From: Phyto melanocephala
Lineage: Eukaryota > Arthropoda > Insecta > Diptera > Rhinophoridae
Direction: 5' to 3'
Length of the DNA: 64,000 nucleotides
Assembly (NCBI GenBank): GCA_941918925.1
Contig: OW799235.1
Location: 105,045,947-105,109,946, forward strand
Shown here: in pieces, positions 23,938-35,390 of the stretch
How positions within the stretch are numbered: the first letter of the stretch is position 1
How the letters are laid out: every line of letters begins with the position of its first letter
Made by a program: the position numbers and the translations under genes
The notes under the pieces: generated by a model
The model's input: the letters and a program-made list of their open reading frames with translations, nothing else
The model's database searches: none
What the model was told of the DNA's origin: nothing

Positions 23938-24834
23938 GGAACGAATCTAAGCTAACAATTCAACAAAAAACATTGCTAGAAGTAAAAAATACAAAAAACG
24001 AAACCAAAAATAAAGCTTCATTGAAATACCGTTACAGTAAAGAAAGACATGGTATTAAACACAACAGCTTGCCTAAGTTGCAATGACATGCTAAGACAGT
24101 ATGTTTGGGTTGGCATAACATGTTATAACACTTTGTTTAAATTCGCATGGCATAGCAAAGCATGAAATCTTTGAAAATTAAATTTTTACAGAAAATGTTG
24201 AATTGTGCAGGAGTCTATTATTTACTCATTATTGTACAAACTCTTCTGATTAAGTTTTTTGTATATATTTTTAGTTAAACAAATAAACAACATTTATTGC
24301 TTCTGTTTATAGTTTTCACAACATTTGGCTGCACAAAACGTAAAAAACAGAAGAAAGAAATGACCTCACCTAGGCAGGTATATTTTTACTTTAAATTCTT
24401 AAAAGATAATAAGGTATTTAAGTCTTTGCATATAAAATTAAGGATATTTGATTAACAATGATCTGCAAAACTGCATTAATTTAATTGCATATGGCCGCTA
24501 ATTCCAATCTTATTTAAAAATTTATATAGCTATTGTTATGCTTCGTCTTTTAAATGACGTTTGTTCATTTTTTTTTATTTTTAACCGGTATTCTTTTAAT
24601 TATCTTTATATATCTGTGGCTTGGACCTAAAAGGGCCAATGTCAAAATATTTACTTTTGAGCAAATTGGAATTGAACTTTAACTTTTATATGTGTTTTCA
24701 TAGTGACATTGACCAGCATTTTATTTATGAAGCTCTTCTGGGCTAAGTATGACTTTAGCTGTTTCACCATAATGAAATAGAGCAAGAAAAAAAATCTAAT
24801 GCAAAAAAGTGACATTCGCCCTTTAGCTCCAAGC
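23938..24834. other. unassigned A+T-rich DNA
   Basis: No motif, inverted end or array recognised. Confidence 0.5.
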
Positions 24835-25090
24835 CACAGATATAAAATTGAAACTCTGTGTGTGTGTGTGATAGCTATAGACTCCGAAACCGTAAGGCCC
24901 ATCGGACTCAAACTTTAAGAAGTTGTTGTACATATTCCGGGAAGTGTTTATGGGTGGTAAAAAAAGGGAGGGACTACGCCCATAAAAAAAGTTATGATTC
25001 TTAGCTTCTTGCACTTGATATTCAATTAAAATTTAGATTGCATTTTTATTCATTAAGGGGCGAAGCGACGCGCGCCGGTCTTGGCTAGTA
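24835..25090 (-). mobile_element. short interspersed element with GGCGCGCG end, copy without array
   Basis: On the minus strand it starts ACTAGCCAAGACCGGCGCGC, followed by CGCCCCTTAATGAATAAAAA. It ends with (AC)n and GAGTTTCAATTTTATAT near 24840. The same ends bound the element at 48512-49350, which adds about five 121-bp tandem units; this copy has only one partial GGGCG unit. No protein. Its superfamily is unknown to me. Confidence 0.75.
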
Positions 25091-25611
25091 AATAATAATA
25101 ACAACTTTTAAAAATTTTATAATAAAAGTAAATTTCTTAAAATAAAACTAAAAATAACATTAGCTTATATACTTTTATACAACTGCATATATTCTAATAT
25201 ATATATTTTTTTCATATTGTAGTGTAATACCTGACGTAAAAATGTCTTAAAGTACATAAATTTAAGAGTCAGCAAATCCTAAAAGTATAATATTCAAAGT
25301 TTTTTTCAGTTATAATTTTAAAGATGCAAAAGTTGTAAAAAAAAGTTAGGCTAAAGTAAACTAAAACAATGAAAATTAATTATATTAAAGCTAATTTTCC
25401 AATATATATTATATTTTTATACTAGTGTGCCTCATTGTTGAACGCAATCATATTTTTGCATTGCATTCATTTAAGGGTAAATTCTGATATCCTTGATTGC
25501 GTAAATAACTAGCTTAATTTTATGAGTGCAATTTATATCATTTTCCTCATTCTCTCAAGCTCGTATATGCATTAAATTCTGACGAACATTCTAATACTAT
25601 TTTAAACACCA
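25091..25611. other. unassigned A+T-rich DNA
   Basis: Nothing recognised. Confidence 0.5.
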
Positions 25612-26201
25612 CACGCAAAGAAAAAATATGGTTGTGGTAACCATAATCGAAGAGCAACATATTATGATTGATGATCATTCAATAATCATATATATGGCTA
25701 CAATTGAAATCGACAATTTTTGCTTTTTACCGCAAATTATTGTCTTTTGCTGTAACATACACATATTAATTGTACTTACCAATTTAATTGCAATTTTTTT
25801 GCTAATTTTTTTTAACATTTTCACGTTTATTTTTAAATTTTCTTTAATATTTCAAAATTTTTGTTCCCTTTTTTGACATCTCAAACTTTTAAATTAATAA
25901 AAATTTATTCAGCAAGAAGAAGAACAATTGAAATCAAATTATTATTAAAAAAATTATTTTTTCATTAATTTCAAATTAATTTTTTTAAATCATACTATTT
26001 TTAAATGATAACCATTTTGAATTTTTTACGAAAAGTTATCATTAAATGATACAATTCAAACAAAAGCTTGATTATCGTGACAAAATATATGATGAAATGA
26101 TACAAAAATAACTATTACTTGTTTTCGACAACCAAATATTGTTTTAGAAAAAATAGTATGACCGTCGTGATTATGCCGTAACCATGGTTTTTCTTTGCGT
26201 G
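25612..26201. mobile_element. MITE with ACACGCAAA ends, copy 2
   Basis: The ends CACGCAAAGAAAAAATATGG (left) and GCACGCAAAGAAAAACCATG (reverse complement of right) match the copy at 22751. Internal words are shared, e.g. TTGAAATCGACAAT, TGTCTTTTGCTGTAACATAC and TTTTTGACATCTCAAACTTT. About 590 bp without coding capacity. This copy has extra sequence near 26050-26130 absent from copy 1. Confidence 0.82.
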
Positions 26202-28914
26202 CATCTAATTCGTAATTTTTTCTATTTTGTGTTATGATGATATAATATGATATGATCTCGTTATAAAATGACCTCTATATGGTAAACCAGATATCAGGGA
26301 ACCTCTAACTTAAATTGTATAAAAATTTATTGAGTAATTTTTGAGACAGTCGAATTCGGTAAGACAGATAGAACAATAAACAGACAGGCAGTAAGTGATG
26401 TTTTGTATTCTGAATCGTTGACTTTAAACATCGCTTTAAAGATTTTAAAACAATATTTCATGTATAGACACAGATTTATTATAAGTACAGACCAATCGAA
26501 TTCATTTAGGTTAAATTGCCAGCCCAGTTGTTTGGGAGGCAATTTGTCAAAATTTGTTAAATTCGCCTTGATTTAATTTATTATTGCATGGATGGAAAAT
26601 TAAATTTTGGTTTCGCTATTAAATACTAAACTTGAGAGTACTTTTTTGATAATTAATATACTAAATTTATGTCTATTTGTTGCTTCTTTTATTCAAATTG
26701 TTTTAAATATAATATATTAAAACAACATTGCCAACCCTGATATAGGAATTGATCATGACTAAAAATATCCACTAAAAAGCTACTTTGTTGTATAAACTCG
26801 CCGTTGCATATACCTGTCGGAATATACCTTGGAATAGACTGAATGACGCAACGCTTTAAAGTTAAAAATTTTAACTTTTTAAGTTGAAAGCAAAACTATT
26901 TTCATCAGCTTCAATTTAAACTGGTTAAACTTATCTAATAAAACGCAAGGTGTGCTTATCTATACATATGTACATACATGTGTAGACAATCCCCAATGCA
27001 CATCAAAAGCATTTATTTTATTATTCTTTTTCTCTTCGTATTTTCGTTCTCGACTGAATGAATTTATCTACGACACTTTACAAAACAATTTTGTTAAGCT
27101 ATTTCCTTCTATTCCTTCGTCCTTTCTTTAACACTGTTGTAGTTGCTATTTTAAAATAATAATACCAGGTTTGTTATATGCCACAGTTTTCTGTCAACGG
27201 AAAAGTGTTTTTGAAAACAAAACTCTAATAAAAAGTCATTTATCATTGTTATTCGCAAAACATGGTTTGTTGTTTCGTAATATTTGCATATTGTTGTATA
27301 AATGACATTTATGGGTTGTACATACATAATTTATACAAATAATAAATGATTTTATTTTCGTATTGTTGCTAAACTTAATAGTGAAGAGCTATTGTACAAA
27401 TATTTAATTGAATATTTTAGAATATTTTTTTTAATATTTTTAAACTTAAAGTCTGTTTGGTTTCATAACAACGTACTTATTGAATTTAAATCACGTTAAT
27501 TCAAATATTTAATTTATCAAGCGAAATATCAATATTATAATGTAATCGAATAAGGAATCTAATTCAATAACAGAAAAAAATACGAAATTTGTTTACTTGA
27601 TATAGTCAAGTAATATTTAATTCATATAAAATTAGCGTTATCGTGCAACAGCCTTTTGGCGTAGAATACGTCTTACCTTACGGTATAGAGAGTCATGTCA
27701 GATTGTTATTGTTGTAATCTTTATTTCATTGATTATGAGGAAACGGTGAGATAACTTTTTTTAAAAATTTTTTTGTAGGTAAATGAAGATGTTATCTTTC
27801 GTTTGATATACATTTTATATTGGTTGATATCTTCCTAATATTTAAATTTCTCAAATGAAAATTGTTTAAACACATACACTAAAACATATGTGTGGTGTTT
27901 GGTTGAGTGTTTGAGTTTGTAGCGTGAACACAAACTATGCTGCTGTTTCAGTGTGGACACATACCTTCGGCTGTTGTTTTGATTGATGAAATATTGAAAT
28001 TTCATATATTTACTTATATATTTAAGTGAAACAAAATGTTAAATGTGAATTTGAATTTACCATGGATATATAATTATAAAAAATATATGAAAAATTAATT
28101 CATACATTTTTATGTTAAATGAAAGTACTGCCAAGTAAGCAAAATAACAATGCTGCTTGATGCTGTTTGACAGCAGTAACTATCAAATAAATAAATTCAT
28201 TTCCATATATTATTTATCATTTATTGTTATATATGTTTTCTGTCTTATCGGATGGCGTATTCTACGTTAAACTTAATGGCCGTGTCTCTGACACAGCCTG
28301 TAGGGCCAGGCAGAAGGCCTCGGACAACTATCTGCTTTTTTTCACTTGCATTTTTGTACTCTGTATTTTGACTGTATCACGACTGTTGATTTCTTAAATA
28401 AAGTAAAAAGTTTGTGTTAATTTTATGATGGACATCATATGAAAGGTAAAAAAACTGATTAAATAATAAAATTATTAAAACAAAATTTTATTTATTTTTT
28501 TGCCTGTTTAACTTAAACTGTTTTTTAAGGGTGTTTTTACGCACATTTCCATCATAAATATTTTTATCGTAAATATAGTACTTTGAAACTTCATACTTCG
28601 TTTGAAAGAAGACCAAAAGTGTTTTTTTATATAATTTTTGTGTAATTTCTTTTTGTCAAATTATTGCAGGGTGTAAAAATTGCTGAAAAAAAGTTTAAAT
28701 AAAATAACAAACTTTAACAACAGAAAAATTTGTTTAATTGAAAATGACATAAAATCCATAATTGCAGTATCATAAAGTCTGAGGATTTTATTACAATTTT
28801 TAAAGTTTCGGGAGTACCAATTTGCAGGTGTACGTGTAAGTAAAAAAAAGAGATTTCAGAGAATTATTTTAATATTTTTTACTAAGATAAAATTATAATC
28901 TATGGCAGCTGTGT
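26202..28914. other. unassigned DNA
   Basis: No gene recognised. The word CGTAGAATACG occurs at about 27660 and inverted at about 28258. A less A+T-rich patch at 28240-28330 and an AATAAA at about 28398 were noted but are unassigned. Confidence 0.45.
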
Positions 28915-29350
28915 GTTAAACAGCCAAATGCTCGCCACGACTTCGGTAGCTAAGTTTTATCTGATGAACCATATTTTTAATTACACTAAGACACATTGTT
29001 TTAATGTGCCTCAACCCTTAGGTTCTTCAATAGGTCTTAGATAATTGAACGGTGTCAAGTCACATGATCGTGGCAGCAAACTACATCGCCAAGACGAGAG
29101 ATAACAAGGTCATTGAATTTCAAAAGAGCCATTGTTTTATTGGGTGTGTGGCAAGCAATACCATCTTGTTAGAACCACAAAAAATCCGATATCATCTTGC
29201 GATAACGGATATCATTACGGAAACTGTTTGGCCGACCTCATTTTCGAAGAAGTACGGCCCGATGACGTCGCCTGTACAAAAAATCTAACTAAACAGCCAC
29301 TTTCTGTGGATGCATCGGTTTTTCTACAATGCTGCTTGTCAAAAAATCCA
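28915..29350 (-). pseudogene. Tc1/mariner transposase relic (catalytic to C-terminal)
   Basis: The minus strand gives EKPMHPQKVAV, then GDVIGPYFFENEVGQTV, then YRKMISDFLW, QQDGIACHTPNKTMALLKF and DLVISRLGDV. After decay comes RSRGEHLAV followed by HT at the end. These are the successive catalytic and C-terminal blocks of a mariner transposase (Q-Q-D-G-A-x-C-H-T carries the second catalytic Asp). Stops and shifts are frequent and the N-terminal part is missing. The wording is close to the relic at 37020 (EKLMHLQRVSVWCGL, GVIGPYFFEY), which suggests one family. Confidence 0.82.
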
Positions 29351-29529
29351 CTGAGGTACAATTATGCTAACCAAATAAAATCACAAAGTTCTCGAAATGT
29401 ATTTTGATTTCAACGCGCATTTTCTCAAAAGGCTTTAACATTATTAATGCTTTTAATGGTTGAAATAAATGCAAAGCAAAATTTTGCAAAAAACTTGACG
29501 TTAAGGTGTGACTCAAAGTTAACATCATA

Positions 29530-29630
29530 CATTATTTTTTTTTTTTTTTTTATTTATTTATTTATTTATTTAAGTCTATGGATTCTAGATCCTTACAGAC
29601 TAAAAAGCAGTACATACAAAATGTTTAATA
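29530..29630 (-). repeat. LINE 3' UTR and (TAAA)n tail
   Basis: On the minus strand, after the ORF2 stop, about 55 bp end with a run of TAAA repeats (29548-29572) and then about 18 A residues. This is the priming tail left by target-primed reverse transcription. Confidence 0.85.
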
Positions 29631-32525
29631 TTAGTTATTTAAAAACAAAATAATTTTACATTTTACAATATTAACATTTAAAGAAAAATCAATATGTTGA
29701 TAAAGTTTATTGAACTCGGTACAAATCCTCAAAAACGGATCGAAGTTGGCATAATTCGTTCTGAAAACTTTGACTGATAGCGGACAAAAACGACGTGTAG
29801 AACGACATGGTACATTAAAAAAGATATTCGCTAGTAGGAAATCAGAGCATATACATCCTTTAATTAAATTTAGAACAAACGTAACGTTTAACATTGTTCT
29901 ACGACTTTTTAAAGTTGGCAGCTTCACTAGTGCAAGTCTACTAGTATAAGGCGGCAGGCTTAACGAATTCCACTGTAAGCCACGAAGACAAAATAGCAGG
30001 AACTGTTTTTGCACAGATTCAATGCTATTAACATAAACATTGTAAGTTGGATCCCAAATTATTGAACCATACTCAAGAATAGGCCTGACAAGAGAAGTAT
30101 ACAATTGTATTGTTACATATGGATCTGTAAACTCTTTCGCCCAACGTTTTATGAATCCAAGGACAGCACGTGCTTTATTAACAGTTAAAGAAATATGCTG
30201 AATAAAATTTAGTTTAGCATCTAATAGGATTCCAAGATCGGAGACGGATTCCAGTCTTTTTAACGTAAAACCATTTAAAACATAATTAACTTTAATATAA
30301 CATCTACGAAAGAAACACATATATTTGCATTTTTCAGGGTTCAGCTCCATTAAGTTAAATTTACACCATACATTAAAAGCATCTATATCCATTTGTAAGA
30401 GGGTATGATCGGCGTAATTATTATAACTTAGGAATATTTTTACGTCGTCAGCATACATAATAACGTTTGAGAATTTAATAGCATTTGGTAAATCATTAAT
30501 GAACAAGGAAAACAGCAATGGACCAAGATGACTTCCCTGAGGAACACCAGAAACAACGGCTATTGGTTTAGAGATAATGTTTTTAAAACGAACATTTTGT
30601 TTTCTATTTGTCAAATACGAATAAATCCACTTAAGGGAGTTCTGTGTAAATCCCATTACATCAAGTTTTTTTATTAGAAGTTTATGATTAACTTTATCAA
30701 AGGCTTTGCTGAAGTCGGTGTAAATAACATCAGTTTGCTTTCGTTCAATAAAACCACGATTTACAAGCGTAGTAAACTGCAACAGATTTGTAACAGTTGA
30801 ACAACCCTTACGAAAACCATGTTGTAACGGAGACAATATAGATGTTACATGATGGCAAAGATGGTCAGTTATAATTTTCTCAAAAAGTTTAGGTATTGTA
30901 CTAAGGTTAGCAATACCTCTATAATTAGCGATGTTATTTCTGCAGCCAGACTTGAATAATGGAATTATAAAAGAGTCCTTCCACATAGTAGGAAAATAAC
31001 CGGATTTTATCGACATATTGAAAAGTATTGTAAGAGGAGAAACGAAAGCCTCAGCACATTTAATAAGAAGGCTACTAGGAATTCCATCAGGGCCATATTT
31101 ATAGGAAAATTTTAGATTTTTTAAACTGCTGAAAACCCTTGATTCATCAAGAAATGGAATTGATATAGCTGGATTTGATAATTCCATTAGTGGATAAGAT
31201 TTTAAATCGTCGAATTTAGCGTCAGAATAAGTGGTAGAAAAAAAGTCAGCAAACAGATTACTTATTATTAAGTCATCATCGGATTCAGAATCAAGGTACT
31301 TCATAACAGTTGGAAATGCAACTGTCCTCCTTTTGAAATTAACAAACTTGTAGAAGCTCTTTGGATCAGTTTTAAAATTTTGGCGCATTTTATTTAAATA
31401 GCTCAAGTAGCAAGACTGATTCATTGAATTATATTGTGCACGAACCACTGAATATTTGGCATAATCGATAGAAGATCCAGACTTTTTGTATATTCTATAA
31501 AGCTTGTTCTTTTTATTTTTAACGGTAGAGAGATACTTAGAGTTCCACGGTGGGCCAGATTGTTTTAAAACAAAAGTTTTCGGAGTAGTTAGATTTATAT
31601 ATAAATAGATTTTATCATAAAACTTTTTAATTACGTTGTCGATATCGATACTATTATTTAAAAAATTTGTATAATAAAGAAAATTCGGCCAGTCTGTGTT
31701 GTTTAAAAGTTCAATAAACATTTGGTAGTTAGTTTTTTTAAAGCAAAAACTTTTTTCATTCAAATTAACAGATTTTAACGTAGAAGAGCTTGATAAAACA
31801 GAAGTTTGGATTTCAATCGTGGGATGGTAACAATCCTCCGGCTAAGAAATTGGATCCGAACGGTTAATAGTTATATCAGTGCAATCGTTTACAAAAATTA
31901 GATCTAATAGTTTAAAATTAACGTTGAAAATACCATTTAGCTGATAAAGATTAAGATCCATTAGCCAATTCACGAACTCAATATAATATGTATTTATCCT
32001 TGACGTTGTCGGAATGAAATAGCCATCATCAAATGAGAAATTCCATGATAAATATGGCATATTAAAATCTCCAAGAACAAAAACAGAATCGTTTTCATTA
32101 GCAGCTTTTACGATTTTTTTAATAGCTTCAGCATGTTCACGGTAAACCATCTCAGATGAATTTGGAGGGATATAAGAAGAAGTTATTAAAATTTTCTTAC
32201 GTTTCAGCTTAATAACAACACCAATAAATTCAATGTTCAATGACGAATCATCTAAAAACGCCTCAGAAGAAAGTTGACTGGAAACTGCAATTAGAACTCC
32301 ACCACCTCTGATACCACAACCACGATCACGTCTATAAATTTGATAATCACTACAGAGTATTTCAGTATTTAAAACATTTTCCATAAGCCATGTTTCAGTA
32401 AACACAATAATGCTGTAGGTAAAAGCGAAGCTATTATTGAACAGGGCAGATAATTTTGTATTTAAGCCACGAACGTTTTGATATATTATTGAAATATCAG
32501 TAGAACAATTTAGTTTTTTGGAGTC
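29631..32525 (-). pseudogene. LINE ORF2: endonuclease plus reverse transcriptase, one in-frame stop
   Basis: The frame opens near the ORF1 stop (32510) in a different register. It starts recognisably at NVRGLNTKLSALF, the N-terminal Asn block of an APE-type endonuclease, and continues with FTETWL (metal-binding Glu), GGGVLIAV, LGDFNMP (catalytic Asp) and LDLIFVND. A single TAG at 31842-31844 interrupts it just before EDCYHP, probably the last catalytic Asp/His block. The frame is unchanged past the stop. The 710 codons from 31763 carry the polymerase: QHGFRKGCSTVTNLL, YTDFSKAFDKVNH, SGVPQGSHLGPLLF, and YADD at 30444-30455 (residues 437-440). A thumb region follows (FIKRWAKEF, RPILEYGSIIW), with no RNase H. 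One point mutation is the only lesion I see, so the copy is young. No ATG stands close to the ORF1-ORF2 junction, so reinitiation or frameshifting would be needed. Confidence 0.9.
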
Positions 32526-33523
32526 GTTGAGATACGTATAGGGAGACGTGCAGCAGACCTGCGGCTTTCTTTGTAAACATATTCACGCACAAATGTACTT
32601 ACAGGCCAAAAGCTAGGATCAACAAGATGTTCAAAGAGACCTTCAGGTACAGCAATTTTAAACGATGTTATTGTTCTCGGTTGGGAGTACGTATATTTAT
32701 ACACAGAGATTTCACAATTTGACTGAAGTTTTGATCGAATGTAATATTCAACATCCTCAGCAGTAGTTTCCGCAGCCAAGCGTGATAAAAAAATATTTTT
32801 ATTAGGGGGTATAGCTTTTAAAGGCTTAGGTGCAACTTGAATATTGTTAGAAATAGTAGACGAAGAAGTCAAAATTTGAGCAAAATTAAGATTTCGTTCA
32901 GGAGCAATAGATGAGTTATTGGCTATTGGTGGAATTTGAGCATAATTAAGATTTCGTTCAGGAGCAATAGATGAGTTATTGGCTATTGGTGGAATTCCAG
33001 ATGAGGCAGGTAAAGGCTCCAAGGAGTTAGGTGTATCAGCTGCAGACACTAATGTGGATCCAGATACAAAGTTATTACGGGGTTGTGAACTAATTTCGAC
33101 TACAGAAGCAGATGCGTTGTTAGAATCAGGAGTTATTTTGCGCGTGTTTTGTGATGAATCAGATCTTAAATGCGCTTTTTTGCGTTTAGGAGATAGATTT
33201 TGTTGCATATTAACGAAATTTTCTAAATTGGGGAAATTATTAAATAGTTCTCCAAATTTAGCAAGTTTATTTTGTAGCAACAGAAATTCCTTGGTAATTA
33301 AATTAAACTCATCTTTAGAATTTTTAAAAAGCTTATAAAATTCTATATTGATGTTTTTGCAGCTTGGACAAGTCCAATTTAGGGATTTTAAAGGATCAGC
33401 CAGCGCATCAGCATCGCGTGCTTTAAGATTACTGCATTTTAAATGATATATGTTAAGACACAACCAGCATGAAACCATACGATCACCACCAGTACTTATA
33501 CAATTGGCACTTGAGCACTCCAT
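32510..33523 (-). CDS. LINE ORF1 protein: PHD finger and RRM-like domain
   Basis: A 337-residue protein from an ATG at 33523 in good context (cacaATGg). Residues 3-55 form a C4HC3 PHD-type zinc finger: C3, C8, C19, C22, H27, C30, C52 and C55, with the motif MVSCWLCLNIYHLKCSNL. Residues 60-110 are probably a coiled segment (KLFKNSKDEF to KLAKFGELF). A Ser/Pro/Asn-rich linker follows and contains an exact 20-residue tandem duplication (about 175-214). Residues 243-315 (NIFLSRLAAETTAEDVEYYI and onward) resemble the RRM-like fold of LINE ORF1 proteins, so the protein is likely an RNA-binding partner of the retrotransposon RNA. The zinc finger may bind chromatin or protein, which is inference from PHD families. 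The frame is intact, unlike ORF2. Confidence 0.9.
   Translation of the reverse strand: MECSSANCISTGGDRMVSCWLCLNIYHLKCSNLKARDADALADPLKSLNWTCPSCKNINIEFYKLFKNSKDEFNLITKEFLLLQNKLAKFGELFNNFPNLENFVNMQQNLSPKRKKAHLRSDSSQNTRKITPDSNNASASVVEISSQPRNNFVSGSTLVSAADTPNSLEPLPASSGIPPIANNSSIAPERNLNYAQIPPIANNSSIAPERNLNFAQILTSSSTISNNIQVAPKPLKAIPPNKNIFLSRLAAETTAEDVEYYIRSKLQSNCEISVYKYTYSQPRTITSFKIAVPEGLFEHLVDPSFWPVSTFVREYVYKESRRSAARLPIRISTTPKN
32881..33000 (-). repeat. 60-bp tandem duplication inside LINE ORF1
   Basis: Positions 32881-32940 and 32941-33000 differ at only a few edge bases. Both encode IPPIANNSSIAPERNLN followed by Y/F-AQ. The length is a multiple of three, so the frame is kept. The near-identity implies a recent duplication. 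Confidence 0.95.
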
Positions 33524-33930
33524 TGTGAAAAAGGTTGGACAGAAAGGTATATATTTATGTATGGCAATGCTCCAAAATTATTTTGTTATCAAAGACACAA
33601 ACTAATGCAATCCCAGTATTACCAGCATCAAACACAAAAACATATGTGTAAATACAAACATAAAAACATAAAATCGAAGTTGATTGTTGTTTTTGTTATT
33701 AAACGCACGTAAAATTATATTTTAAAAACACTTTAAAGAAGTGAATATAATAAAGAATAGACACTGTATCACACTGACAGTATATTATTTCACATAACAA
33801 TTCTGAGTAATTAAAAATTTAAACAGATATATATCGCAAAAATTAATAACAAAAATAAGCAATTTTATTGCGGAAAAAAACACGTCAAATAGCGAACGGT
33901 GTTACCGAGTGTTATAATTAGACCACCCTG

Positions 33931-34734
33931 GACTAAATTTTACTCTTATATTTATTTTTTAATCTAGATCTCCATCTGGGATTTTTTTTTCATAATAAAC
34001 TTACTAGACAAGCCTTTTCGTTTGATACCCATATTGGCACTCTCGATAATGCAATAACTAAAAGTATTGATTTTGATTTACTAGTTTTAAGAGAACACAC
34101 CGGAGCAGTTACATTTTGGTGCTGATACCTCAGTTAGTTTCAAACCGCTTTATTGGTTCTATTAAGAAAAAAAATCGAGGCCACGTCTTAGAACCTGGTG
34201 TCCTAAAGATATTCAAAAGTTATTTAAGGGATTGTAAGTGTTATATATATGTATTTAAAAATTTATATTTTTCCAAATAATTGTTGTTTATAATAATTCC
34301 GATTAGTGACCTATGTGTCCAAAATTTTGTGCTACTATCTATAGAGGCATATCATATCTACAAATAATCACAAACACCTATAAAGTACCCAAGAGCAGAA
34401 AAATTTTAATTTTTTCGCTAAAAATAAGAAAACAAAAACAGAGGCAGTCTTGTTTCTTTGCTCATATCTCAGAAAATTACAAGGCTTTATGCAAATGTTC
34501 TACACTTATCTGGGCCAAATATTTCTGATATTTTTATATGACTCGCTGGTCTTGGCAATATCGAGGAGCTTCAAAAATCGCGGTCGGAAATCTATGTATA
34601 TTTTGAAAATTTATTACGGATCAACAAATCTATATAAATCATTATACTCTCTGTGATGGATATAATTCTAATATAATTATTTTTAGGAACTTAGCTTGAT
34701 TATCAGACAGATTTTTAGATAAAAATTACGTTTT
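33931..34734. other. unassigned DNA with decayed DINE-like words
   Basis: Words at about 34303-34480 (ccgattagtgacc, aaacagaggcagtc, atatctcagaaa) match the DINE-like fragment at 8032-8503. No coding signal is recognised. Confidence 0.45.
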
Positions 34735-35390
34735 TCATATCGGAACTACTATTGCCATGTGGGTTCCAGTCCATTGCTTGCCTTGCAATTTCTTCATTAG
34801 GTCTCCATAAAATATGACCGATCCATGCCCATTTGCATCTGACGATTTGAATTCAATTGGTTTGCAGTTCGCCAACATAAGAAGTTGCTAATTGGTTAAC
34901 TAGTTAAGCCAAAACATTCACAATGTTTGTTTTAGGCTTTTATTATATATAACACATGTAGTTTTCGACTTAAAGATAATAATGTGCACCATTTACTCCA
35001 TACAGGAGTACTAATTGAACACTATTGTTAAAAATTTTGAGTTTTTTTGCTATAATTATTTTACCTCCAAGTTTTGTGCAGGGTATGAAATTCAAACCTA
35101 GCTCTGTTAATAATATCAGCAATATCCGCACTGTCCTTGCAGATTGTGCTTCCGAAGTAATCAGGTGATCTTAAAGTATTGGAGTACCAGGCAGCTCAGT
35201 TTGGTTTTTTTTGTATTTATTTTGAAGCCAACTTTATTGGTATTAGCAAGTGTATGCTTTGGCCGCTATGCTATGTCATGGAGCGCTAGCGCAAAGTCAT
35301 ATTTCGTCAGTACAGTCGATATCGCTAAGGAGTAGGAGATAGAACATATCCTTGTTTAATTCCTGAAGTGATTTTGAATGGCTGCCTTTC
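34735..35390 (-). pseudogene. RTE-like LINE reverse transcriptase relic (C-terminal half)
   Basis: The minus strand reads FKITSGIKQGYVLSPTP (the S-G-x-x-Q-G-x-x-L-S-P block). It then gives VGFKINTKKTKLSCL (G-L-x-I-N-x-x-K-T-K) and, after a shift, LGSTICKDSADIADIINRAR with FEFHTLHKTW, a pattern typical of RTE-clade elements. VLLYG follows (usual V-L-L-Y-G-x-E-T-W). Near 34840 comes RCKWAWIGHILWRPNEEIAR then QAMDWNP, the conserved RTE C-terminus. The YADD block is lost between the first two. Several stops and frameshifts make it a dead relic. A second, shorter RTE relic with the same C-terminal wording lies at 59440-59708. Confidence 0.8.

Larger units (their letters stand above)
29530..33930 (-). 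mobile_element. CR1-like non-LTR retrotransposon (LINE), nearly full length
   Basis: Two ORFs on the minus strand (ORF1 with PHD finger; ORF2 with endonuclease and reverse transcriptase) are followed by a ~60-bp 3' region and a (TAAA)n/A tail at 29530-29575. A short 3' UTR ending in a simple repeat, an APE-type endonuclease, no RNase H domain and a PHD-finger ORF1 are features known from CR1-group LINEs. The 5' end is estimated near 33930 and is uncertain; about 400 bp upstream of ORF1 could be its 5' UTR and promoter. I could not find a convincing target-site duplication. The clade name rests on architecture and motif resemblance. Confidence 0.85.

Noticed and set aside
32979..33338. 119-codon plus-strand ORF
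   Set aside because: It is the antisense shadow of the LINE ORF1 on the minus strand.
29530..33930. A target-site duplication for the LINE
   Set aside because: I compared the DNA next to the (TAAA)n tail with DNA beyond the estimated 5' end and saw no convincing match. The 5' end itself is uncertain.
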